A stretch of 64,000 nt of DNA, from assembly GCF_027596085.1 (NCBI RefSeq), contig NC_072470.1, positions 3,985,688 through 4,049,687 on the forward strand, written 5' to 3'. The stretch's first letter is position 1. Every line of letters begins with the position of its first letter. Source of the stretch: Anoplopoma fimbria (taxonomy: Eukaryota; Chordata; Actinopteri; Perciformes; Anoplopomatidae). Below are positions 1-11,089 of this stretch, in pieces. The notes under the pieces were generated by a model that was given only the letters and a program-made list of their open reading frames with translations, did not search any database and was not told where the DNA came from. The position numbers were made by a program, and so were the translations under genes.

Positions 1-261
1 GTACCGAGCAGTTATTTTATTGACGTGGGAAGACACAGGAAACGAGCTGCTTTCACTCTTGCATGTCGAGTCCTTCTGTTGGCGCACGAATCCAAAACAA
101 TTTCAGATTTTGAGAAATCCGGGGGCAGCTGGCGTTCCCACAGCCGCGCAGGAATTAGCCCTTTACGCGCTGCAACCCTATCTGCCCTGCACCTGGGCGG
201 CTAGCATGGCAGAGCTGCACCTTTTGACTCGGGCACACAGGCCACCGCTGCAGAGAGTGTG

Positions 262-268
<7 letters not shown>
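1..268. other. Unassigned unique sequence before a GT array
   Basis: Balanced-composition sequence with no recognisable exon, RNA or repeat. A plus-strand frame of about 80 codons crosses it but has no splice context and ends where the microsatellite begins, so I do not treat it as coding. Confidence 0.4.

Positions 269-359
<91 letters not shown>
269..359. repeat. (GT)45 microsatellite
   Basis: Pure alternating GT for 91 bp, preceded by an imperfect GAGTGTGAGT lead-in. The reverse strand is (CA)n, so open His-Thr and Val-Cys frames here are artefacts. A tract of this length can adopt Z-DNA and is probably length-polymorphic. Confidence 0.98.
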
Positions 360-360
<1 letters not shown>

Positions 361-1159
361 CTGTGCACAAGGAAAGAGTGACTTTCTGTTTGACGTTTCC
401 TCTCTATCAGCTGCATGTTTGCATCGTGTCATTTAGTGTGAGGCACTTTAAACCTCACAGAAGAATATGAAGATTCCTGAACAACCTGTAAGCATGCACA
501 TATGCACAAATTAGGATTTATATTAATCGCATGCACCAGACTTAATGTAGAGTATCGTTTGAAATAAGGAAACAACAAAACAAATCTGCAATAAAGATAA
601 CAAGAAGGAAAAATTTGCAATATTAGGGCAACAAAAAACAGAATATATAGTAAAAGATGTGCAATACTTCTTTTCTCACACTCACAAAAGAGATGACTGA
701 CCAGAAAGTTTAAAGTTTAAATACAACTTTAAGGATTTCAACTAAAGGTCTACTTAGCATATCTCACAGTCTTCATCAGCGTATTTAATTAGCTCAGATG
801 CAAGAACCGACCTAAGTCCCCATTTCTCTAAATACAGAATGTTAAAAACTGATGAGAAATCATGTAAATCTTTACAGAGCAGGTTATGTGATGTGTTTTC
901 ACGGAGGATCCTGCGACTCTATAAAACCTGCAGTGAGCTGTTTAATTAGCAGGTCTTCATTAGTTTGGGTTTTGTGTCGTAAATGTTTGCGAGGCTTCTC
1001 CTAGCAGTGAAAGCGGTGTTCACGCTGTATCTGCTGAGACCTGACAGCCAGGCGAGGTAAACAGCGGTGAGGGCCGAACATGTTGTCGCTCGTGTTGAAC
1101 ATCTGACCTGGCTGGAAACCTGCGGAGAGCGGCGCAGCTGAACAGGAGGCCGTCTGGAT
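360..1159. other. AT-rich intergenic or intronic filler
   Basis: AT-rich sequence without long open frames. The stretch from about 890 to 1130 is more balanced, with TTTAATTAG at 940-948, and could be a weak regulatory block. I see no gene or recognisable mobile element. Confidence 0.35.
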
Positions 1160-1200
1160 GGGGAGAGGAAAGGGGGGAGAGAGGGAGAGAGAGGGGGAGG
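1160..1200. repeat. Homopurine (G/A) tract
   Basis: 41 consecutive purines on the plus strand, made of G runs separated by GA repeats. Such mirror-like purine tracts can form triplex DNA, and the G runs make a borderline quadruplex. Confidence 0.85.
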
Positions 1201-1261
1201 CTTGGCTGGGCATGCTTGGCTACTTGCCCCGGTCCCATTGACCAGACAGCTGAACTAGCGA

Positions 1262-1280
1262 GGGAGGGAGGGAGCGAGGG
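1262..1280 (+). other. Canonical G-quadruplex motif
   Basis: Four GGG runs are separated by loops A, A and AGCGA, which meets the usual G3+N1-7 rule. It lies about 60 bp after the homopurine tract at 1160-1200. Folding is predicted from the pattern only. Confidence 0.7.
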
Positions 1281-1398
1281 AAGGAGAGGAGGATGGATGG
1301 AGCCTCTGTTTTTCATGCATTACAAAATAATAATCAGCACAGTTATCCGTCATGTTTCCTCCATCGCTGCTGATCAGAGCTCATTTATTTACGTTTAC

Positions 1399-1414
1399 TA
1401 CACACACACACACA
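1399..1414. repeat. Short (CA)n tract
   Basis: A 15-16 bp AC run followed by ATGCATGC. It is short and probably not highly variable. Confidence 0.8.
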
Positions 1415-2237
1415 TGCATGCTCACACTCGGGGTGAAAAGATTAAAGATCGAGAAACAAATAAGAAGATTCAGTTTTATGGATACACAAGTACATTTTTT
1501 ATGAATTGTGGAAAAAATGAATGTGCCAGCTGTCAGAAAGCAAACAGACTCTCTTTCTGCCCTCAGCTAGCGTGTGTGAGACCGGCTTCCACAACACACA
1601 GAACAACGCTCATAATAAAACATACAGTCGTATTATAAAATATGCATGTAGCATGTAGCAGCTAATTAGGCGCTAGCATTAGCTTTGGTATTAAATCTAC
1701 TTTTAATTCACATTTTATTATATTGTTACCAATTTATCTGTATTGTTTTTGTTAGCAATTAGCCGATAAACGGACTCAAATAGTTAGACCAGGTATCAAT
1801 ATCAATAGGGTCAATATATTCCATTGAATTATATGTTTATATACCATAAACATTATATTCTGGAATTTAAATGCGTACGTTTTTGTAAATTTGTTGCTGC
1901 GTTATAATTCCTGTTCATTTTGGGGATTTTTTACGAAGTTTCCTCTGCACGATTTATTATTTTGATAATAAATAACATTTTTTGAAAGAAATTAACTTAC
2001 AAAAAGTCACTTCCACACAGTGAGGCATTCAGTTTATTGATTAGGTATCTATAACGTACATTCTTATGGTTTTTTAAATCTGCTCATCGACTTTGTATCT
2101 TTGTAGATTGTTTGAGCGTATGTGGTTATAAAATGTGACTTTTAGATATTTATATATTTGTGTATTGACTAAAACACTTTCATACATCATCATGTGCAAC
2201 ACTTTGTTTCCTCCATGCAAATATATACAAAAACATC

Positions 2238-2239
<2 letters not shown>
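1415..2239. other. AT-rich filler
   Basis: AT-rich, with TAATTAGG-type words at 1660-1680 (CTAATTAGGCGCTAGCATTAG). I see no exon, RNA gene or repeat family I can name. Confidence 0.35.

Positions 2240-2270
<31 letters not shown>
2240..2270. repeat. (GT)15 microsatellite
   Basis: 31 bp of pure alternating TG. Short open frames on either strand here are artefacts of the dinucleotide. Confidence 0.96.
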
Positions 2271-2272
<2 letters not shown>

Positions 2273-2380
2273 AGTACGTCTGTACACTCGTAGGCGTGCA
2301 CAGCGTGAGCACGTTTGCATGTTCTACTCCTCTGCGACTGTCAGTGTGTCCGCATGTGACTGCCTCCACTGGGTTACTAT

Positions 2381-2401
2381 GGGATGGGGGGTGGGTGGGG
2401 G
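2381..2401 (+). other. Canonical G-quadruplex motif
   Basis: GGG-AT-GGGGGG-T-GGG-T-GGGGG in 21 bp, a strong quadruplex pattern with very short loops. It sits about 110 bp downstream of a (GT)15 tract, inside a GC-richer stretch (2310-2540). Confidence 0.75.
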
Positions 2402-3028
2402 TGTTGCTTGTTTTGCCTCGCCCACCTCGGGCTGGTTCCAGCCAATCAGGGGCTAATGTGCAGGAACAGGAGAGGGCTGCGCTGACAGATGGCGGGCTGA
2501 CCTGGAAAACCTGCCCCCTTTTCAGGGTTCAGCAGTCGGCAGATGACAGGTATTATTTCATAACCCGAAGACTGGAGAGGGTCGGCTCACTGATTTCCTG
2601 TTGAGTTCTGTTCACTTTTGCAAGTTAATATAAGAGGTCTTTAGCTCAGCAAGTACATTTCTCTTTTTTAGGATCATAAACTGGACATGAAACTCATTTT
2701 TTTTTCATTCCCTCCATACAAAGATGTATTTCAAGCTGCTAGAATTTGCAAATGCTCTAAAATCTTAATAATGTTGATGCAAGGTGTTGAAAATAATTAT
2801 TATAGCACAGTATTACCCAACCTGATTCACTTAAACTTTATTTCTGCTAATCATTAACATCCATGTTTGCTTAATTTTGCCATTTTTCACCAAAACTCTT
2901 TAAAAAGTCTTGACTCCGTTTTCATGAGGCTGCAGATTCTCTGGATTCAAGCACAGCAAACTAACACATAGTGCACACACACGTTACACACTGGTGTACA
3001 CTACACATCATTTCACACTTAGCCACTG
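2402..3028. other. Mixed unique sequence
   Basis: 2402-2600 is GC-balanced, and a plus-strand frame runs through it from the GT array. It lacks convincing splice borders. The remainder is AT-rich with nothing recognisable. Confidence 0.3.
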
Positions 3029-3057
3029 ACACACACACACACACACACACACACACA
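3029..3057. repeat. (AC)14 microsatellite
   Basis: 29 bp of pure AC. Confidence 0.96.
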
Positions 3058-3694
3058 TTTATCCGAGGCTCCAACCAGCCATGTAACTCTGATGTCAGGG
3101 CAAATCTGTCTGGCAGAAAGTGCTTTTTGATGAAGTCGTTCATAAATTTTAATACGACGTGTCAGCTAACATGATGTATGGACCGGCCGCTCATTCATAT
3201 TTCAAACAGTCTGCCGTTGAGCAAACAGCAGGGGTGTACCTTTCTCTACCTTAAAGTGCTGTGTGGTTCCGGCTGTCAGCGTCGGAGCGGAGCAGAGAAA
3301 ACGCTGCTGGCTGTTTCACTCCTCATTCTAAGGTGCAGGGATTTTATTACAAATTAACCGTGTCAGGCTGCATCATGGAGCAGCAACGGAGAGCTGAAAT
3401 GATTCATTTAGTCATGAAAAATATCTTTTTAGGTATAATTAATTTGTTTGTGCTTCATAATTTAATCATTTTAAAAGCTCTGAATCATTTACAATATGAT
3501 TCACACAATGCAGGATGAAGCTAGCGTCCTCATGCTAGCTAGTGTTTTCATTAGACTGTGATTGTTGATCCGTAAACAGCTGGGCATTTTTAGTAATTGT
3601 TAATCAGGAGGAAGTAGTGCATTTGTTGGGGACTATTTTCAGCGGCGGATTAATCCACATTGGGTGCTCTAGTGCGTATTTCTGGCGGCAGGAC

Positions 3695-4085
3695 GGTGTT
3701 TGTCTTTTTGTGTCTCTTCATGGTTGTTTTGTGTCTTTTTGTGGTAGTTTGACATCTTTGTCTGGTTGTTTTGCATTTCCTTGTAGTTGTTTTTGGTCTC
3801 TTAGTTGTTGTTTAGTGCCTGTTTGTGGTGGTTTTGCATCTCTCTGTGGATGTTTGTGTCTTTTTGTGGTTGTTCCACTCCTTTTCATAGCCATTGCGAC
3901 TCTCTTTGTGTCTCTTTGCAGATGTTTTGTATCATTTTGAAGTTGAACTGTCTTTAGGGTCATTTTTATTATCTTCCTGGTTGGTACGTGTCTCTTTGAG
4001 TGACATTTTTAAGGTGAAGGCCGGGGGGCCCTGATACTTTGGGCTTCTGTGCACCTTTTGCCTGTTCAGTAATCAATAAATCCAC
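3695..4085 (+). repeat. TCTCTTTGTG minisatellite element, copy 1
   Basis: 3699-3945 is a diverged tandem array of about 21 bp built on words such as TTTTGTGTCTCTTTGTGG, each unit a variant of T-T-T-G-T-G-T-C-T-x-T-T-T-G-T-G-G-T-x-G. The array is followed by a non-repeated 3' segment containing TCTTCCTGGTTGGT, GTGTCTCTTTGAGTGAC and AGGTGAAGG, then TTCAGTAAT at about 4065. The same order of words follows the array near 36.5 kb, so array plus tail move as one unit. The 107-codon plus frame and 81-codon minus frame across it come from a repeat length divisible by three. I recall similar arrays from other percomorph fish but cannot name the family. Confidence 0.75.
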
Positions 4086-4439
4086 ATTTGTTGCTTTAGT
4101 ATTTGTGGCAGCAGGACAGTGTATGTGGGATTTAGTCAAACTACAATGCATTTTATGGTGATGAAGGAACAACAGTGAGGCTCATTGATGTCTTTATAGA
4201 AGAGACACAGTATTGCAGATTTTTGAATCTCAACAGATGAAAGATCTTAAACTTTGAGCATTAAAACATGTGAAGTAGAAATAAGAGCAAGAGAAAAAAT
4301 CTAAATTGTGCGATTTGCTCTGAACAGTTGAGCAACATATCTGATTCCTCTTCACATAACTCCGAGTGCTTGCTCGAAGGTGGCCGATATCTGATTTTTC
4401 CCAACCGAAGACTCTCGCCTTGTATGAAAATGAGACACA

Positions 4440-4935
4440 TTACCGGTCCATTAATTGATCCGAGCGCCGCTTTGAAATGTGGTCGTCCCTGAGAATCAGG
4501 AATTAGGGGCCGACTCCGGGGCCAATTAGGTGAGGCTTCGCCGTGCCTCCGCCGGCTCCTCCGACGCATCTCAATCAATCCGGACCGTCCGCAGGTGAAA
4601 TGCCAGACGGAGTCGCCAGTCGCCGTGGTGAATGCTAACGGCGGTCGGGGCGGTAATGCTATTCATGTCCAAATCATGCCATGCATACAGCACAGGGGGC
4701 AGAGGCTAATAGTCTCTCATTGGCTGCTTTTACCTTTCATGATCCTCACGATGCTCTTCACTCAATATGTGAAAGCAGCTTTTACCTTCCTCTTTATTCA
4801 TCGCTGCCAATAATAGCAGCAGCACATCTATGAATAGCAAAGAAGAAGAGATGGGGAGATAATTATCCCTCTGGGAGGATCTCCCCTCTGCCTCATTTCA
4901 GAGATTTCAAGATGTAATACACAATGAGTGACGAG
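4440..4935. promoter_or_regulatory. Candidate conserved non-coding element
   Basis: Non-repetitive, balanced sequence with several homeodomain or POU-like words: TTAATTGATC near 4450, CCAATTAGG near 4521, and ATGCTATTCAT at 4656-4666. An 11-bp word GCTTTTACCTT occurs twice (4726-4736 and 4778-4788), exactly 52 bp apart. No reading frame has splice borders or exon-like character. Enhancer function is inferred from composition and motif density only; alignment to another fish genome would decide. Confidence 0.45.
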
Positions 4936-5011
4936 TTATAGCTGTGATAAGAGTTGCGTTGTATTATTGATCCCTGTAGGGGTGCTTTTCTCCTCTGTGT
5001 CCTCCACAGAG

Positions 5012-5024
5012 AGGTCAGAGGTCA
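5012..5024 (+). promoter_or_regulatory. Perfect DR1 nuclear-receptor motif
   Basis: AGGTCA-G-AGGTCA, a direct repeat with one-base spacing. This is the known binding pattern for RXR heterodimers, HNF4 and COUP-TF. It lies just after the candidate element at 4440-4935 and just before an L2-like relic. Confidence 0.45.
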
Positions 5025-5059
5025 GGGCTAAATGCACATGTAGTAACAGCAGTTTAAGC

Positions 5060-5421
5060 TTTTATTTCCATTCAGTACTACCCTGAGCCTTCCTCGTAGC
5101 ACTTATTGCATTCGTATTAGTTGTTGCACTTATTGAATTCGTATTCGTTTACTGCACTTATCCTATTCGTAGTAGTTTGTAGCACTTATTATATTCGTAT
5201 TAGTCTGTTGCAATTATTGTTTTCGTAGTAATTTGCCTCTGCACTATACTTTTGCTCTGGTTTATGCTTTAAGATGCTTGTTTAAGAAAGGAGATGCACT
5301 TATGACTTCTGGTGACTAGTAGTTCTCTTGAATACCTATGTTGAATACACTTCCTGTAAGTCGCTTTGGATAAAAGCGTCTGCTACATGACTGTAATGTA
5401 ATGTAATGTAATGTAATGTAA
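5060..5421 (+). mobile_element. L2-type LINE 3' end with internal minisatellite
   Basis: 5096-5234 holds five tandem units of about 28 bp resembling GCACTTATTGTATTCGTATT. A short linker leads to TAAGTCGCTTTGGATAAAAG at 5358-5377, continuing GCGTCTGCTACATGAC, and the element ends in (TGTAA)6 at 5392-5421. The GTCGCTTTGGATAAAAGCGTCTGC core followed by a short tandem tail is, to my recollection, the 3' end shared by teleost L2-clade LINEs and the SINEs that borrow their machinery. No reverse-transcriptase frame precedes it, so this is a 5'-truncated insertion. I am sure of the element type, less so of the subfamily. Confidence 0.75.
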
Positions 5422-6778
5422 TTCATGATCATGATGTGCAGACAAGGTTTGTTCAAACCCAAATAACTTTATTCAAATTGTAGTAGAGACAAGTTTTTAA
5501 GGGTGTGAGATATATTATAAGAGTTCTAGGTTTGGAAGTGTCAGCGTAAACATCATATAACACTCTGAAGAGCTGGAGGTTGCAGAATATATACGATCCT
5601 CTCATTCACAGTTGAACTGGATCATTTAAATAAACTGTTGTGGACTTTTAAGGCCAATTATGTTTCAACTAGCTTTCAATGCAATTCCTTATCAAGCCAA
5701 GAGCAAAAAAAAAGGAGGCTGCACGTAAACATACAGCTAAAAGATAAACTTTATGTTCGCTAACCTTATGGAAAGGTCAGATTGTTACTTTAAACGGTGC
5801 ATTCAGGGTGTGAAATACTGCAAGAATGTTTTGTTCAAATAGTGTGTGGGAGTAAAAAGAGTGCAGACATAAATATTCCTATTTTTGAAATCAAAAAGGG
5901 AAAAACTGTGTTAAAGGATTAATTCAACTGTTTGAAGAAAAAGGTCACGGGTCAAATTTGTTTCCAAAAGACTCATTTTCAGAGCAGTTGCAAGAATAAT
6001 GAAGCGATATTTAGAAAAAAAGACGGGTCATTCCACTTTTGAATATTTCTGCAATTATATCTAATTTAAAAAATATATAAATACATTTCAGATCCACAAA
6101 AAAATAAAATAAAGATATCCTAATACAAGGACGGACATGAAACATATTGAAATAATTCTTAAAATTAAATATATAAAAATTATAATAAAAAAATACACTG
6201 GGATTCACTTTGACAAAAGTAAAGGAGTACATACAATTACATTTAAAAATGTACTAATAAATAATACAAAATTAAAAATAATTGCAACACCCTTAAAGAT
6301 ATTTTTAAAAAATATATATATATTTACAGTGCCTATATAAATACTAATTTTGACTGGCTGTCTGTCACATTTCAGCCGTATATAATCCCTGGGAGCTGAC
6401 AGTCTGTGTTCAGATGTGTCCCGCCACTTTAAACCCTGTTGTAATCCCGCGTTCAGCCAGCGTGAGCCTTAATTGAAATAATCCCCGCCGACGCTGCAGC
6501 CGGAGCCAGTGTCATGATGGGTCCAGTTTAACCCACTGTGTGACTCTGACCTTTCCTCGCTGCTCGCTGGGACCATCTGAACCCGTCCCAGTAAGGACAT
6601 CTGGTCGGATACTGGGGAGGTCGTTTGATGCGCCCGGCTGGTTCCCAGAGGCCTTTCAGACCCTCAGACTTACTGTACAGCGCTGAATGGGGACGCGACA
6701 CCAGCACACTTTAATACCAGCAATAGTATATTATTACTTGTGCATCCTATGTTTAAAAAATATCATGTAACATAATCC
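5422..6778. other. AT-rich filler, GC-balanced at 6360-6700
   Basis: 5422-6345 is very AT-rich, with poly-A runs and no recognisable element. 6360-6700 is balanced (AGCCGTATATAATCCC, CTTAATTGAAATAATCC) and could be a small regulatory block or decayed unique sequence. I see no exon. Confidence 0.3.
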
Positions 6779-6780
6779 AA

Positions 6781-6819
<39 letters not shown>

Positions 6820-6832
6820 TAATCCAAATGTT
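6779..6832. repeat. Interrupted (AT)n microsatellite
   Basis: About 54 bp of AT alternation broken by AATA. It is self-complementary, so it can extrude as a cruciform and is a likely source of sequencing or assembly error. Confidence 0.9.
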
Positions 6833-8065
<1,233 letters not shown>

Positions 8066-8161
8066 TAGCGCGTAGCTTAAGCACCAGCCAACTAGCACAG
8101 CTGAAAGGTGTCACCGAGGCTCCTCCGCCTCCTCTAACAGTTACTGATTCAGGGGGCGCTT

Positions 8162-8200
8162 GTTTTTTTTTCTTCTTCTTCTTCTTCTTCTGTTTTTTTT
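8162..8200. repeat. Poly-T / (CTT)n / poly-T
   Basis: T-rich run, (CTT)7 at 8171-8190, then a second T-rich run. It could be a decayed poly-A tail of a minus-strand retroposon, but no element body is recognisable. Confidence 0.8.
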
Positions 8201-8489
8201 AGTGCGGCTTCAAGCTGCCGGCTTGTGTTTGTGTTCGACATCCAGTTGGTTGTTTGGTTGGTTGTTACTAGAGGTAATCAAACGCCTCAGAAGGTCGACG
8301 ACGCCAACACCTGAGGGACTATTTTTCTCGTATCTGTAGGTGGAAGAGGGAGCGATGAGGCGTGGCTGTTAAATACCAAATAAAAAACCCCACACCCCCT
8401 TGCGTATTCTTCCACTCTCTCTTTTTCTGCATTGTTATTTGTCCATTTCAAAATTATTGATCTTTTACAAATATTTTTCAAGGTATCTT

Positions 8490-8670
8490 AATTACCCGCA
8501 AAAGAAGCGGCGCCTTGGCCGGCGGACAACACAAATAAGTTAATTTGCATTTCTGTGTTGTGAGTGTTTTGGCAGCCGCCGCGCCGGTCCAGATTGTAAC
8601 CCCTATTTCTGCCTCCAAAAACCTGCCTTGGAGGAGCGTCCACGGAGGGATTAGGGATTTAGTGGGGAAG
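8490..8670 (+). promoter_or_regulatory. Candidate conserved element ending in a splice-donor match
   Basis: GC-balanced, non-repetitive block containing GTTAATTTGCAT and GCAGCCGCCGCGCC. It ends in GGGGAAG, immediately followed at 8671 by GTAAGTGTGA, a near-perfect splice donor. It could be an enhancer or a non-coding first exon of a long non-coding RNA. No open frame in it looks coding. Confidence 0.35.
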
Positions 8671-8854
8671 GTAAGTGTGACTACAAGCTTTGGCTCGCCA
8701 TCTGCTCCCCAGCAGAGTTGAGGCCAACCTGTGCAGCCTGCAGCAAAGACCTGGGCACTGTGCTAACTCTGGTTGGAGCCAACCTGGCGCCCGCGGCCCC
8801 AATCACCAACAGTCTGCTGATTAGTTGTAAGAAGCACTCCATATGTAGCAAAGT

Positions 8855-9470
8855 TTTTTTTTCCTCCCTCCTCTCTTTCTGTCTCTCTGTCTGTCTCCTT
8901 CCCTTCCTTCCTCTCCTCCTTATGAATTCCCTCGCCGCATTAAATAAATATGGATGTATGGAATTATATTTTAGCAAATGGCGGATCGCCTTGGGTTGTC
9001 TGGCAGCGAGGAATCGAGCCTGTTCTTCTAGCTCTCTCACCTCTGACAGAATACCAAGCCAGGGAAAGGAAAAAAAAAAAGATGAAGAAGAAGAAATCCT
9101 GGCTGTCCTCCTCTCTTCTTCTCCTTCCCTCCCTTGCTCTCTTTTGCCTGGCAGCGCCGGGAGACAGATGACAAGGGTTTGTGGCCGCCCGATCACCCCT
9201 GGGTGGGTATTTTCTAATTTATTTAACGGCAGCTTATTAAAGAAAAAACAAGATGAAGAGGAGGAGGAAGAATAGAGAACACAGGCGGAAGGCAGGTCTC
9301 TCGCCCCAGTGGCCAGGGGAGTCAACCCAGCCAAGGAAGGACCAACGAAGAAGAAGAAGAAGAAGAAGAGGAGGATGCACCGACTCCCCTGGTAGAGAAA
9401 CCCGAGAAGATCAAACGACACCAGAGGAGGAGGAGGAGGAAAGGAGGGAAAAAACACAAGAAACATAATG
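8855..9470. repeat. Alternating pyrimidine and purine tracts
   Basis: Strand-asymmetric tracts follow one another. Pyrimidine at about 8855-8922; purine at 9060-9100; pyrimidine at 9105-9150; purine at 9240-9280; (GAA)n at 9347-9369; and GGA-rich purine at 9423-9468. This creates a spurious 264-codon minus frame full of Ser, Phe, Arg and Glu runs. The intervening bases (8920-9060 and 9150-9240) are unique and regulatory-looking, for example GCATTAAATAAATATGG. Confidence 0.75.
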
Positions 9471-9725
9471 CTCATTATTTAATTGCAGCCATTCCTGCTG
9501 CCAGGAACCTATTTCTCAGTATTAATTATTCATATTTTATTTCAGTAATCCAATACTCAGGTGAGAGCGGCTGCTCTTGATAGAACATGTAATTTGGAGG
9601 CTTAATGGCAGCCGGGCGTCCTGAGCAAGGGATTAGGAAGCGAGTATAAATCACTAATGGCTGCGCGGATGTACGGCGGCCTGAATCCGTCTTGCTTTGT
9701 GTTTACTTGTGTTTTATTGCGCTAC
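9455..9725. promoter_or_regulatory. Candidate conserved non-coding element
   Basis: Non-repetitive block dense in homeodomain cores: CATTATTTAATTGCAGCC at the left and ATTAATTATTCAT at 9521-9533. GCTTAATGGCAGCC follows near 9600 and CACTAATGGCTGCGCGG near 9652. No coding frame. Enhancer identity is inferred from composition. Confidence 0.45.
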
Positions 9726-10400
9726 GTTGCTCCGAGGGAAACGCTTTGCCGTGACCTTTCTCCACGACGCCAAAGAGAGAGAGAGGGTGGAGAAAAATAA
9801 AAAATCATGCTTTCCAGGCAGAAATAAGGCGGTGTAATGTCCTGATTTGTCTAAACAAAGAGTTAATCAGCATCTTTCTCTCTCCCTCTCTGGCTGACAG
9901 TGAATATACAAAAGCAGAGCGCAGAGGAGGCCTGACATGTTTGCAAATGCACACATGGCCTGATTCATACAAATTATGTTTTTCAAGCAGAATAGCACCA
10001 TCACTTACTTTTGATCCGATTAGCTTCATTCTCTCTTCTCCTCGTTTTCTCCTCCTGCTGCTGCACGAGATGCATCTCATCGTCATTTGTCTGCTTGATG
10101 AAACACTTCACCATGATAACAATTTATGGACCTGCAGGAATTTGGGGGGGGGATTATAAACATGCAGTGTTTTTGTCAGCTAACTGTAAAGCCCGAGGCC
10201 GTGACTTTTTTATTTTATGCTCCCACATAAATGTCTCCGTCACCTCCTTGTCATCGCTCAGACAGGCTGACAGTGCAGGAGGCGTTCGCTGCTTCTCGCC
10301 CAACATGTTCTAGTGTGGACATGAAAGTAAAAACATGATCATGTTTGCTTTTATACACTGAAATGTTTATTTCCATTCAATTATATATCATATTTACTTC
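9726..10400. other. Mixed unique sequence
   Basis: Contains a GA run (9775-9787), a pyrimidine-rich patch at 10029-10060 and a G9 run at 10145-10153. 9895-10320 is balanced and may be partly regulatory. No exon recognised. Confidence 0.3.
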
Positions 10401-10404
10401 AGAG

Positions 10405-10525
10405 GTGCTCGGTTTCGTTACCTTTGGACAGAGCTGGGCTAGCTGTTTCCCCTCGTTTCCAGTCTTTCGCTCGTACAGACGTGGGAGTGGTGTCTTCTTA
10501 TCTCACTCTCTGAAATAAAGGGTTT
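10405..10525 (-). repeat. GTTAGCTTAGCATAAAGAC-family dispersed repeat, copy 1
   Basis: On the plus strand it reads GTTACCTTTGGACAGAGC, GGGCTAGCTGTTTCCC, TTTCCAGTCTTTCGC and CGTACAGACGTGGGAGTGGT. This is the reverse complement of a repeat I recall as common in teleost genomes. The same words in the opposite order occur at 18530-18665. It has no coding capacity and is probably a non-autonomous element; I cannot assign a superfamily. Confidence 0.75.
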
Positions 10526-10565
10526 AAACAGTATTTCTTAAGGTGATGCTCTTCATCCTCATTTA

Positions 10566-10601
10566 ATAAGCCACTCTGGATAAAGACGCCTCAGCCAACA
10601 G
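10566..10601 (+). mobile_element. Degenerate L2-like 3' tail
   Basis: AAGCCACTCTGGATAAAGAC followed by GCCTCAGCCAACA is a diverged version of the GTCGCTTTGGATAAAAGCGTCTGC core at 5360. It is short, so the call rests on one motif. Confidence 0.45.
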
Positions 10602-11085
10602 GAAGTAGTAACGTCTGAGAATTTCCCGTCTAATATGCTCCTGTGTGAATATATCTATTGTACTTAACGAACATTTGGAAATCATCATTGGACCGACGTG
10701 ATGTCAACACTGTGTTCTGGTTGTTGATTGGTTTAGGAGGACGTCTTTCATTGGAGCATCATTTACCACGTTTCGTCCAAAAACTAAATTGTTTATTTCA
10801 AACAACTACTCTTTCTTTATTGTGATCTCTTGCCTCTCATAAAAAGAGGAGGAGCAAACTCAATCCTGCTGTGGTGTAAGCATACTGTACATGTACTGTT
10901 GTATCTACTTTATCTTTAAAAAGCACACGTGATGAGCAGATTTTTGACATCCCACGTTCCTGTGGAGTGAAGGTGCTGCTCAGCATTTAGCCCACACCAG
11001 AAACAAGCCAATGAGGTCATAGAGTATGCACACATCATGCACGCTCTCTGGTCTCCTGCAATTTGGGCTAAAAAAAAGTAAAGGT
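10602..11085. other. Unassigned sequence
   Basis: Balanced to AT-rich sequence with no recognisable repeat, exon or RNA. Confidence 0.3.
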
Positions 11086-11089
11086 CAGC

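Noticed and set aside
155..470. His-Thr and Val-Cys open frames over the first GT array
   Set aside because: They are direct translations of (CA)n/(GT)n. The same applies at 2.2, 7.9, 13.0, 14.2, 30.2, 37.2, 44.7, 45.1 and 49.0-49.4 kb.
3617..3963. 107-codon plus and 81-codon minus frames
   Set aside because: Both arise from a 21-bp tandem array whose unit is a multiple of three. The array recurs at 36.2 and 58.5 kb with different frames.
4690..4706. CACAGGGGGCAGAGG as a CTCF site
   Set aside because: Only the central AGGGGGC fits; the five preceding positions mostly mismatch the core.
8681..9475. 264-codon minus-strand open frame, the longest in the window
   Set aside because: The translation is dominated by Ser, Phe, Arg and Glu runs from purine/pyrimidine tracts, with no domain and no splice borders.
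9541..9560. Possible micro-exon between TTTATTTCAG and GGTGAGAGC
   Set aside because: Acceptor and donor words exist, but the exon would be about 16 nt with nothing to join to.
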